From the NCBI GenBank assembly GCA_023382975.1, contig JAHDXO010000019.1, positions 85,297-149,296 on the forward strand: a stretch of 64,000 bases of DNA, written 5' to 3'. A program made the position numbers and the translations under genes. Below the pieces are notes generated by a model, which was not told the DNA's origin, did no database searches, and worked only from the letters and a program-made list of their open reading frames with translations. Below are positions 46,793 to 54,916 of the stretch, piece by piece (within the stretch, counting starts at the first letter, position 1; each line of letters starts with the position of its first letter). The stretch comes from Pirellulaceae bacterium. Its GTDB lineage: Bacteria > Planctomycetota > Planctomycetia > Pirellulales > Pirellulaceae.

Positions 46793-47743
46793 TCACAGCG
46801 TCGGCGCACCGCGCGAGATGGACGCGGAATTTCCGTCGCGTGGCGGCTGATCCTCCTCGACCAGGATCTCGGGGCCGCCCGCCGAACGCACCGTGATCCG
46901 GTAGGTCTTGCCTTTTTGCACTTTGATCGAAACGGCGTCGCCGTGCAGGGTGCGGATGCCCAGTTCCGCAGCTTGAGCCGGGTCGTTGGCGATCGACCAG
47001 AAATCGCTCCAAATTTTCTTCTCGAAATCGGACATGACGCCGCCCCGCTCGTAGGGCCCTGGCCGCTCGCCCGGTTCGTCCAGCGAGAAGCCGTCGTTGG
47101 GCTTCTGGAATTCGCCGAAAATGCGGCTGAACAAACAGATCGACGTGCCGCGCTCCAGATCGGCCTGTTCCACGTACTTGTCCTCGAATTTCGCGACCAG
47201 GTAGTCGACGTAGATCAACTGGCCCTCGAGCTTGAAACGGCGCGGCTGGCCGATCGGGTCGCCCGATTCGTTCAGTTCGACAAACTCGATCGTCGAAAAC
47301 GTCTTGCCGGTTTCCGCGTCCTTGTCCACGTCCAGCACGGAAACCCGAGCCAGTCGCCGCTCCATCTTGTGCAGCCGCAGAGCGGTGTCCAGCCGCAGGA
47401 TCTCGGCCTTCTTCTGGCGGATGTCCTCGTTCAATTGTTCGATCTCGACGATCTGCGTGGCAATCGTCTGTTGTTGCTCGGCGATCGCCGCGTCCTTGAC
47501 GGCCAATTGCTGCCCCTGCTCTTCCACCGTACGCCGCGTTGAGGCCAGTTGGTCGAGGCTCTCCGCCAGGGCGGCCTCCTTGGCAGAAAGTGCCTGCTGG
47601 GCCTGGCTCAACTGCTGATCCGCGGCGTGATACCTCTGGTAACCAATCCAGCCGATGGTTCCGGCCGCCCCGAACACGATCAACGCCATCAACGTGCGGA
47701 CCACGCTGTTGAGCGTTTGTAGCTTCTCGATTGCACTGGCCAT
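46793..47743 (-). CDS. Membrane-anchored coiled-coil protein
   Basis: 316 residues from the ATG at 47743. One N-terminal helix (LMALIVFGAAGTIGWIGYQR) is followed by a long coiled coil of about 90 residues rich in Ala/Gln/Glu (ADQQLSQAQQALSAKEAALA, EEQGQQLAVKDAAIAEQQQT) and a globular C-terminal part with no recognised family (VSVLDVDKDAETGKTFSTIE, RYDFEKKIWSDFW-like end). 79 bp upstream of the GH39-like gene on the same strand. Envelope scaffolding is a guess. Confidence 0.65.
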   Translation of the reverse strand: MASAIEKLQTLNSVVRTLMALIVFGAAGTIGWIGYQRYHAADQQLSQAQQALSAKEAALAESLDQLASTRRTVEEQGQQLAVKDAAIAEQQQTIATQIVEIEQLNEDIRQKKAEILRLDTALRLHKMERRLARVSVLDVDKDAETGKTFSTIEFVELNESGDPIGQPRRFKLEGQLIYVDYLVAKFEDKYVEQADLERGTSICLFSRIFGEFQKPNDGFSLDEPGERPGPYERGGVMSDFEKKIWSDFWSIANDPAQAAELGIRTLHGDAVSIKVQKGKTYRITVRSAGGPEILVEEDQPPRDGNSASISRGAPTL

Positions 47744-48028
47744 CAAAGTACCCCCAAATTGCGATCCGAAATGTCGTTCTAGCAGGAGATTCGGTTCATG
47801 GAACGGTAAATCCCTCAGCCAGCGATCGGGCCCGGTGTCGGGACGCGCATTGAAATGTAGTCCATCAGACCAACCTAAGTCTAGCTCTTAATCCGGGTGA
47901 AGCGTTTGGCACGTGTTCGAAAGCTTGGTGGTTCGTGGACCGTTGGTCGCCCTCCACGACAGCAACTTCCATTCGGCGGGCGCGATCCCTGACCGACCGG
48001 CCAGGCTCGGAACTAAAAAAATCGCTCC

Positions 48029-49483
48029 TCACGGGGAACGCGGCGCGATTTCGGCCGCCATTTCGATCAGCGCGTCCAGCATCTTCACCGACGCTTGCGG
48101 CTCGAGAGAGTTGGTGCCCGGCCAAGTTTCGTAGCCGCCGAGCTCCATGTGCCGAGGGGTGGGCAGGTAGCCGATATAGCCGTGGGCCAACGAAACCAGG
48201 AAGGAGTGCGCAAACGGGCTGCGCTGCTTGAACTCCAGGCCGATCTCGGCGAATGTCTCGCACGGGCTGGTGCCGATACCGATGTCTCCGATGCGCACAA
48301 CTTGCAGCGGGATCAGCGCGGGCTCCGTGGTCTGCGCGAGCAGTTGGACGCGGCCCGCGTAGCTCAGCGGCCGGACAAACTCCGGCGTGGTCGCCCACTT
48401 GGCGCCGACCGGAACGTGGGCGTCCGGAACCCGCGGCGCCCGGGCCTCGATATCCGCCGCCCAGGTTAGCAACTCCGGTTCGACCGAGCGCCAGGCGAAC
48501 TGCGGCTCGGCAAACCGGACATCCAACGGCGCGCGATCTTGCCACGACATCCCCGCCACGGCGGCGTTTACCTTCCCGGCCAGATCCTCCGCCACTTCGC
48601 GCATGCGCTGGTAGGGCGGGCGACCGGGCTGCGGATTGCGACGATCGATGTTGTTGATGTCGCCGCTGGTGCCGTTAGCCAGCATCGCCACGAACGGCGG
48701 ATCGTTGTCCCCATCGTCCTGCAGCTTCTTGAGGGCTTCGCAGAACACCCCGAAATAATCGGCGGAAATGTGCGCCGGTCCGGATCCGCCGATGTAGTGC
48801 AATGAATAGACGGAATACACGGAGATCAGCCGGCCGCCCGGTTCGCGCAGGGCGATGATCGACACGGCGGGATCGATCGGTCCGGCGGGCTCGACCAGAT
48901 CGGGACTGCCGACGGGCGGATTCGTGCTCACTTTGTCGATGTTGCCAAAGGGGTTGGGCTTGACGGAGCCTTCGCGCATCAGCCAACGCCGATTGTGGAC
49001 GTGCTCCGGCACATCCACCGTACCGTAGGCGATCTCCGCCGGCCGCAGCAGGTTCACCGCGCGGCGCACGCCGTCTGCGATGCGCCGGGCGACAAAATGC
49101 TGATAGTCGTCCAGGACCTGTTGATTCGTGAAGCGGTCTTTGCCGAGCGCAGTACCGGCGGAATGGGTGTGAGTGGCTGAAATGAGGACGTTCTGCGGCG
49201 GGATGTCCGTTTCTTCGCCAATCAGCCGCCGCGCCTCGACGCTCACGCTGCGATGCAGGCCGAGCAGATCGCACACCACCAGCGCGATCTTCGTATGGCC
49301 GTCGTCCAGCACCAGGCAGCGCGCGTACAACTCGTCATGCACGTGCTGGGCCGGGTAGGGCGCGAAGCCGCCGACGACGAGCGTGCCGAGTTCCGGGGTG
49401 ATGTTGCTGGTTGCCGCACCGGCCTGCAGCGGCGGGGAGGCCGACGCCAGCATCAGGGCGAACACAAAGGAAATGGCATTCAT
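48029..49483 (-). CDS. Neutral/alkaline ceramidase-like protein, secreted
   Basis: 484 residues. A signal peptide (MNAISFVFALMLASASPPLQ) precedes the PF04734-type N-terminal domain. Zinc-ligand histidines are in SATHTHSAGTALG, and HISADYFGVFCEAL and NGTSGDINNIDR mark conserved active-site blocks. True neutral ceramidases hydrolyse ceramide; bacterial planctomycete members have unknown substrates, so the name describes fold only. Single gene between the coiled-coil gene (282-bp gap, no feature seen) and the sigma/kinase pair. Confidence 0.85.
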   Translation of the reverse strand: MNAISFVFALMLASASPPLQAGAATSNITPELGTLVVGGFAPYPAQHVHDELYARCLVLDDGHTKIALVVCDLLGLHRSVSVEARRLIGEETDIPPQNVLISATHTHSAGTALGKDRFTNQQVLDDYQHFVARRIADGVRRAVNLLRPAEIAYGTVDVPEHVHNRRWLMREGSVKPNPFGNIDKVSTNPPVGSPDLVEPAGPIDPAVSIIALREPGGRLISVYSVYSLHYIGGSGPAHISADYFGVFCEALKKLQDDGDNDPPFVAMLANGTSGDINNIDRRNPQPGRPPYQRMREVAEDLAGKVNAAVAGMSWQDRAPLDVRFAEPQFAWRSVEPELLTWAADIEARAPRVPDAHVPVGAKWATTPEFVRPLSYAGRVQLLAQTTEPALIPLQVVRIGDIGIGTSPCETFAEIGLEFKQRSPFAHSFLVSLAHGYIGYLPTPRHMELGGYETWPGTNSLEPQASVKMLDALIEMAAEIAPRSP

Positions 49484-49583
49484 CAGGTCGTCTCCTTCCA
49501 GGAATCGGTTGGCGCAGCTCGCGAAAACCGCGGCGCTGAACTAGATTCTACCGATTCCAAACCTGACGGAAACCATCTCGAAA

Positions 49584-51071
49584 TCACAGGTTCCGGGACG
49601 GCAGGGGCCGCAGCCAGACGCGGATCTCGCTGTCGTAGATGCTGGCCATGTTGCCGAGCACCAGTTGGTCGAAGAACTTCGCTGCGCCACACTCCTGGTC
49701 GATGTCCGCACGCTCGGCGCTCGGCCAGCGATCGTCCCGGTTCGGAGCGATCAGCCGCCGGCAAAACTCGAGCAGCATGTCGCTATCGCGGACATTCGAG
49801 GGCAACAAGTCCTTCAGGCGGCGCGGCAGATCCCGCTTGGCTTCGATCAAGTCCTCGATGCGGCTGAGGCCCGCGAACAAACGTTGGCCTGCCAGTAACT
49901 CGACCAGCACATACCCCAGGCTGGCCAGATCGCTGCGCCGCGTCTGCCGGTGGCCCTGCAAGACCTCCGGAGCAGCGTAGGCCGGCGTGATCACCAACGC
50001 ATGAGGCGGACTCTTGGGGTGATAGGCGGAACCGAGATCGATGATCTTGGCCCGACCCGATCGCTGGACCATGATGTTGGCCAGCTTGATGTCGCCGTGC
50101 ATGATGCCGCGGCGATGAAGCGAATCCAGTCCCGACAGGCAATCCCGGATGATCGAGACGGCCACGCCGGGCTGTAGCCGCGGACCCTCGGGCGCGGGCA
50201 CCATCACCACGCGACACACCTCGTCCCAATGCTCGGCACTCAAGCTGGCACGCAGTTCTTCGGGCAGCTTGGGGTCGAGCAACTGGCACAGGTCGTACCC
50301 CTCGACCAACTCCATCAACATGATCCGGATCTGCCCGCGCTGTTCGAAACCTTGGATTCCGACCACGTTGCCGTGCTGAGGCCAACTGAGTTGCGAGCCA
50401 AGCTGGCTCAGACGGGACATCGCCGTCAGGTAGCTGCGCGCCGAAGGATATTTCTCGGGCGAAAACACCTTGACGGCCAACGGCTGCCGATAGTCGTCCG
50501 CGCCCAACCGTTCGCTCAGGTAGACCTTGCCTTGACCTCCCTCGCCCAGCAACTGGCGCAACGGGTAGTCTTGCAGGCCGTCCAGTCGTTGCAGGTCGAT
50601 GATGTTCCGGTATTCGCGGCAGAGACCGACCAGCGGGGCTTCGTCCTGCTCCTCTTCTTCCTGGCCGACCAACGTCGTGTGCGATTCGTAGAAGCCGTCC
50701 GTTGGGACCGACAGACGACAGGTTGACACTTCTTCGTCGCGCGTCGCCAAACGTGTTTCGCCCAAGTCATCGCACGGTTTCTTCGCGGCCCCCGCATGCA
50801 CGCCCGACTGCTTTGGTCGAACGGGCGCCCCTTCCGCCTGCTTGTCCAACAGCTCGCGACTCACTTCCTCAACGATCCTCGGTCCCGGGTCGGATCCCAA
50901 TCGGTCCACGGCAGCGTGGTCGGCCAACCGCAGTTGCTGTGCCGATGGGTCGGTCAACGGCTGTTGTCCATCAGGCCGATCGTCGCCAATCGCGGCAACA
51001 ACGAGTTCTGGCAACGACGCGAGAAATGCGCCGCATCGTCCCGAACAGGGGTTTGTACGACGGGTGTCCAT
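49584..51071 (-). CDS. Ser/Thr protein kinase with HGD catalytic motif
   Basis: 495 residues. An N-terminal region of about 165 disordered residues precedes the kinase domain. Motifs: GEGGQGKVYLSE near residue 175, AVKVFSPE as the Lys motif, IMHGDIKLANIMVQ near 322 where the usual HRD is HGD, and IIDLGSA in place of DFG. The Asp and Asn needed for catalysis remain, so activity is possible. There is no membrane helix. The start ATG overlaps the sigma stop (TAATG), so the pair is translationally coupled. Cytoplasmic. Confidence 0.87.
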   Translation of the reverse strand: MDTRRTNPCSGRCGAFLASLPELVVAAIGDDRPDGQQPLTDPSAQQLRLADHAAVDRLGSDPGPRIVEEVSRELLDKQAEGAPVRPKQSGVHAGAAKKPCDDLGETRLATRDEEVSTCRLSVPTDGFYESHTTLVGQEEEEQDEAPLVGLCREYRNIIDLQRLDGLQDYPLRQLLGEGGQGKVYLSERLGADDYRQPLAVKVFSPEKYPSARSYLTAMSRLSQLGSQLSWPQHGNVVGIQGFEQRGQIRIMLMELVEGYDLCQLLDPKLPEELRASLSAEHWDEVCRVVMVPAPEGPRLQPGVAVSIIRDCLSGLDSLHRRGIMHGDIKLANIMVQRSGRAKIIDLGSAYHPKSPPHALVITPAYAAPEVLQGHRQTRRSDLASLGYVLVELLAGQRLFAGLSRIEDLIEAKRDLPRRLKDLLPSNVRDSDMLLEFCRRLIAPNRDDRWPSAERADIDQECGAAKFFDQLVLGNMASIYDSEIRVWLRPLPSRNL

Positions 51072-51697
51072 TACTTGTATCCTCGCCGTCTGAGATATTC
51101 GGCCACTTTCTCCAGCCCTTTCGACAAAGCTTCGCGAATCTGGCTCTTCGTCAACGGTTCTCCGGCCCGCCGGGAAGCTTCTGCCACAAAATCCTCGTCT
51201 TTTCGATCGAATCCCACTTTGGCAAACGCCTCCAATACGCCTCGCTGCCTACCGGACAGCTTGCTGATCGCCTCGCGTACCGCTTCCAACAGCTCGTCCA
51301 GCGAAATATTGTCATCGACGCAAAACAGGTAGGCATCGTGGGTGACGTCTGCCAGCAACGGTTGACAGGAACTCGAGCTTCCCTGCCGACGCCGCAAGTC
51401 CTTCGCTCGCCAAAGCACGATCTGTCTGATCAGGCTGTGAAGCGAACCTTCCTCCTTGAATCTCCCCTCCTTCGCCAATCGAGCTAGTTGGATCAACGCA
51501 CTGTTCCAAATATCTTCGATGTCATCCGGCCGAAGCATACGGTACCGAGCCCGAATCCAGTCGGCCATCGCGTGCCCGTACCTCCGGTGGACCAGGGAAA
51601 TTCCCTCGCTAATGTCTGCACTGTCCTGCGAAGCCAGTAATTGGCAAATCCTGGCAACGGTGACACGGTCGTCGTCATTTTGCTGCGGACAACACAC
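51071..51697 (-). CDS. ECF-type sigma factor
   Basis: 208 residues from a GTG. Sigma region 2 (MADWIRARYRMLRPDDIEDIWNSALIQLAR) and a region 4-like helix-turn-helix (ISKLSGRQRGVLEAFAKVGF, LTKSQIREALSKGLEKVAEY) are visible. It is more divergent than the two other sigma factors here. It precedes its kinase with overlapping TAATG, the reverse orientation but the same order as the 3.4-kb pair. Likely controls a small regulon linked to kinase state (inference). Confidence 0.82.
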   Translation of the reverse strand: MCCPQQNDDDRVTVARICQLLASQDSADISEGISLVHRRYGHAMADWIRARYRMLRPDDIEDIWNSALIQLARLAKEGRFKEEGSLHSLIRQIVLWRAKDLRRRQGSSSSCQPLLADVTHDAYLFCVDDNISLDELLEAVREAISKLSGRQRGVLEAFAKVGFDRKDEDFVAEASRRAGEPLTKSQIREALSKGLEKVAEYLRRRGYK

Positions 51698-51810
51698 GTT
51701 GGATTTCCCCCTACCCCAAGTGTTCCGTCCCGATCTTTCAAGGAGCTAACTCGCTCAAACCGACCGGAATGCCGATGGAATCTCTTGCCTGAGCCAAACT
51801 TTTCCGAAAT

Positions 51811-53097
51811 TCACAGAAAATCTTCGAGTTTATCGTAGTTCTTGCGGTCGAGCCCGTTTTCGTTGTAGGGGGCTTTTCCGCCTGTGCGGTCGCGGATGTC
51901 GCGGTCGATATAAATCTCGTTGTGCGGCTTAAAGCCGGGGACGGTCAGTACGTTGACGAACACATCCAGACCGCGGTGACCGGTTCCGGGCGGAATGTAG
52001 ACAAAGTCGCCGGGGCGGAGCGGATACTCTTCATAACGATGCAGATCCCGCAGGTCGGGAAACAGCAGAATCGACGCCTCGCGTCCACGGGCCTCGACCT
52101 GCGCGTCCCGCGGATCGAGAACCAAGTACATCTCGGTCTGAGCCAGTCCGCCCCGCAACGACCGGCGCGGATGAAAGTGCGTCGACGAGAGTTCCCGCGG
52201 AATGTTGACCACGTGCGAGTTCACGAAGTTCAGCCCGTCGCCCTGCATGCCCGGCCGGTCCATGTACCAGGTGAGCGGCAAGCGGCGATACGGATCGAAA
52301 TCGAAGCTGCAACCGCCCGCCGTATCGACCAGATACCGCAACCGCCGAACGGTCGAGATGTGGCTTTCGGCCCGATCGACTTTTTCCATCGTCAGGCAGC
52401 GGAATCTTCCGCGTACGGGAACCGACTGATCGCCGCAAACGACGATCTGATCGCCCGCGACGATCGGTTCGTAGGATCCGCTCTGCTTCGTCGAGTAGCC
52501 CGCCTGACGGTAGACATCGAACAACGCGGTCACGGCGGCTTCGAGCCGATCGTCCTCGGACCACGGCCGCGGGACATGCTCCAGGTTCCAGAGTTCGACG
52601 GCGAAGTCGCCGATGAAGACGCCGCCCTTGCCTCGGTTCAAGATCGCTTGGACATGCGCCGCGGCGCGCGGCGAAAACGCGGGCAATCCGTCTTCCAACT
52701 TCTTCAGCAGTTCGGCAAAGCCCGACTCGATGGGATCGGGCACGTACCCGGCGGGCAGCAGACCGGGGCCGCCCTCCTGGGTCCGGTATCCAGCGGGCAG
52801 ATGGACCTCGCCCTGGCCCTGGTAGATCCAGAAAACTCGCATCCCGCCGTGCTCGCTGCGAAGCTGGGTCGGCCCATCCGTCTCGACCACGCCGAGTTTG
52901 ATGCCCGGATAGTCGCTCTCGAACCGCTCCCGGATCCTCGCGAATTGCGGCGCATCGTCCAAGTGGACTTTGGGCGCGAACCGTTCGCCTTCGTCACCCG
53001 AGCTGGCAAGCACGTTTCGAGGGCGGCGCATCGCGGGCAAGCCGCAGACCGTCGCGGCGGCCGTGCGAGCGAGGAACTGGCGTCTTGTTGTGTTCAT
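51811..53097 (-). CDS. Tat-exported cupin-like protein
   Basis: 428 residues. MNTTRRQFLARTAAATVCGL is a Tat signal. Two segments look like double-stranded beta-helix (cupin) halves: MRVFWIYQGQGEVHLPAGYR, and STHFHPRRSLRGGLAQTEMY with PGDFVYIPPGTGHRG. The His/Glu pattern suggests one metal site. Function unknown; families of this kind bind or convert sugars or uronates. The ATG at 53097 follows GGGAGA; an ATG at 53115 is an alternative. It lies 125 bp downstream of the Gfo/Idh gene on the same strand. Confidence 0.75.
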   Translation of the reverse strand: MNTTRRQFLARTAAATVCGLPAMRRPRNVLASSGDEGERFAPKVHLDDAPQFARIRERFESDYPGIKLGVVETDGPTQLRSEHGGMRVFWIYQGQGEVHLPAGYRTQEGGPGLLPAGYVPDPIESGFAELLKKLEDGLPAFSPRAAAHVQAILNRGKGGVFIGDFAVELWNLEHVPRPWSEDDRLEAAVTALFDVYRQAGYSTKQSGSYEPIVAGDQIVVCGDQSVPVRGRFRCLTMEKVDRAESHISTVRRLRYLVDTAGGCSFDFDPYRRLPLTWYMDRPGMQGDGLNFVNSHVVNIPRELSSTHFHPRRSLRGGLAQTEMYLVLDPRDAQVEARGREASILLFPDLRDLHRYEEYPLRPGDFVYIPPGTGHRGLDVFVNVLTVPGFKPHNEIYIDRDIRDRTGGKAPYNENGLDRKNYDKLEDFL

Positions 53098-53222
53098 GGC
53101 GCTGGCGTCTCCCATCGCAGGTTTGTCACTTGGCAGTTGTATCCCGATGAATGCCCGTTTTCTACGCTGCCAACATCGTCGAGCCGCGTTCGACGCCCGC
53201 GACCCACCTTGGGCCGTCGCTG

Positions 53223-54653
53223 TCACACCGCGCTGGGCAGCAGGTACGGGGCTCGATAAAAGCCGTCGACGATCGCGTTGGCCGCGTCGTGGTTGCGGAA
53301 ACGCTGGTTCTCTTCGTCGACCTCCAGCCACTGGCCCAGCGTTACCGTGGGTGCATCGACATCGATCTCGTGGGCCTTCAGATGATCGACCAGGCGGCCG
53401 AACATCGCCTCGAACTCCGGCACACCGGCGATCCGTTCGCGGATCTCCGCCTGCGAGGCAAGTTTTCCAACACGGTGCGAGATGTTTCCCAAATGCGTGA
53501 CGGTGGTGGACAGGTGGCCTTCGAGAATGTCGGCGTTCAAGTCTTCCTGACGCCGACTGCGGACGGCGCGGATGAAGTTCTCGAACAGGTCTTCGCCGCC
53601 GCCGAACGACTTGATCTGCTTCCCTTGCGAATCGTAGACGCGACCCGAACGGATCATGGCGTAGCCGCCCTCGCAATGAGCGCACACATCGGTCGTGTGG
53701 CCGAGGAAATTGGTCGCCTCGTTCGAACCCTTCGCCTTGCGGAGATTGTGGACTTCGTACAACACCGGAGCGGACGGGAAATCGTAGTAGATGATCTGCG
53801 CGTTGGGCACGTCGCCCGCGTCGTTGAACACGAACCGGCCGCCGACGCTGATTGTCCGCCGCGGCAACCCCGGTTCCTTCAGCAGCCAGCGCGCCACGTC
53901 GATCTCGTGAATCCCCTGGTTGCACGACTCCCCGTCGCCCTTGTCCCACGTGAAACTGCAGTCGTATTGCAGGCGGTCTCGATACACGGGACCGTTGTCC
54001 GCCGGGCCGCACCACAAGTCGTAATCGACGGATTCGGGAATGGGCAGCGGCGTCTCCCGCTTGCCGATCGACGTCCGCGGTTTGTTAGCGAACGCCGTCA
54101 CGTACTGGATCTTGCCCAACTGGCCCTCTTGCACGAAGCGGATCGTGTCGATCGCCGACCGGGTAGCCCGCGCCTGGGTGCCGATTTGGACCAATCGATT
54201 GTACTTGCGTGCCGCCCGAACCATCACCTGTCCCTCGTGGATGTAATGACTCAGCGGTTTCTCGACAAACACATCCTTGCCCGCCTGACAGGCCCAGATC
54301 GTCGGCAGCGCGTGCCAGTACTGCATGGTGGCCACGGCCACCACGTCCAATTCCGCCTTGTCGATCATCTGCCGCAGGTCGACATACTTTGCCGGTTCGT
54401 ACTGGTACTTTTCCTGGATCGTGGCCGCGGCCCGATCGAGCCGCTGCCGATCCGGATCGCAGACCGCCGCGACGCGGACGCCCGGCTGGCGAGCGAATCG
54501 TTCGATGTGATGGCTGCCTCGCACGCCGCAGCCGATCACGCCCACGCGGATCGTCTCGTTGGCGTCCTGGACACTGGCCGCAGCCAGCTTGGGAATCCCG
54601 ATGGCGGCGACCGCCGCCGAACCTTGAAGGAACCGTCTGCGCGTGATCGACAT
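53223..54653 (-). CDS. Gfo/Idh/MocA family oxidoreductase, Tat-exported
   Basis: 476 residues. MSITRRRFLQGSAAVAAIG is a Tat signal. The Rossmann motif is VGVIGCGVRGSHH and the catalytic Lys motif is EKPLSHY; a C-terminal alpha/beta domain follows, with the family's NQGIHEIDVARWLL block. NAD(P)-dependent oxidation of sugars or inositols is the usual activity. Tat-exported, fused-signal members are abundant in planctomycetes, with substrates mostly unknown. The ATG at 54653 was chosen as it begins the twin-arginine signal. Next gene downstream is the cupin-like protein. Confidence 0.88.
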   Translation of the reverse strand: MSITRRRFLQGSAAVAAIGIPKLAAASVQDANETIRVGVIGCGVRGSHHIERFARQPGVRVAAVCDPDRQRLDRAAATIQEKYQYEPAKYVDLRQMIDKAELDVVAVATMQYWHALPTIWACQAGKDVFVEKPLSHYIHEGQVMVRAARKYNRLVQIGTQARATRSAIDTIRFVQEGQLGKIQYVTAFANKPRTSIGKRETPLPIPESVDYDLWCGPADNGPVYRDRLQYDCSFTWDKGDGESCNQGIHEIDVARWLLKEPGLPRRTISVGGRFVFNDAGDVPNAQIIYYDFPSAPVLYEVHNLRKAKGSNEATNFLGHTTDVCAHCEGGYAMIRSGRVYDSQGKQIKSFGGGEDLFENFIRAVRSRRQEDLNADILEGHLSTTVTHLGNISHRVGKLASQAEIRERIAGVPEFEAMFGRLVDHLKAHEIDVDAPTVTLGQWLEVDEENQRFRNHDAANAIVDGFYRAPYLLPSAV

Positions 54654-54716
54654 GGCTGTTCTCGCTGGTGGGAAAAAAGGAAAGGTCGTCCGCAGTACAC
54701 ATCCTGGGATCTGGCG

Positions 54717-54842
54717 TCTTTGAAGTTGCGCATTTCGACGGGGAGTAGCCGAATTCGTGAGAATTCGGACTCTCGGTTGGTGGCCGTCCCCCGCGAAACA
54801 CCAACGAATTCTCACGAATTCGGCTACGCGCAACTTCAAAGA
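54717..54842. repeat. REPIN-like inverted pair of GTAG hairpins
   Basis: Outer inverted repeat TCTTTGAAGTTGCGC (54717-54731) and its exact complement (54828-54842). Inside, a GTAG at 54745 leads stem CCGAATTC, loop GTGA and GAATTCGG, and an oppositely oriented copy ends with CTAC at 54827, with one base of the stem mismatched. Two facing REPs in one unit form a REPIN; stem and loop follow the same plan as those at the RAYT locus. It sits between the Gfo/Idh gene's 5' end and a 3' end of the large gene. Confidence 0.75.
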
Positions 54843-54916
54843 CCGGCATCTCGGCTGACGCAGTCATTCTACCTACTCTCACTGCGATGTTCCATACAGA
54901 TCGCGATCAGCGTCCA

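Noticed and set aside
53098..54015. N-terminal extension of the cupin-like protein
   Set aside because: It overlaps the Gfo/Idh gene in another frame; the Tat signal starts at 53097.
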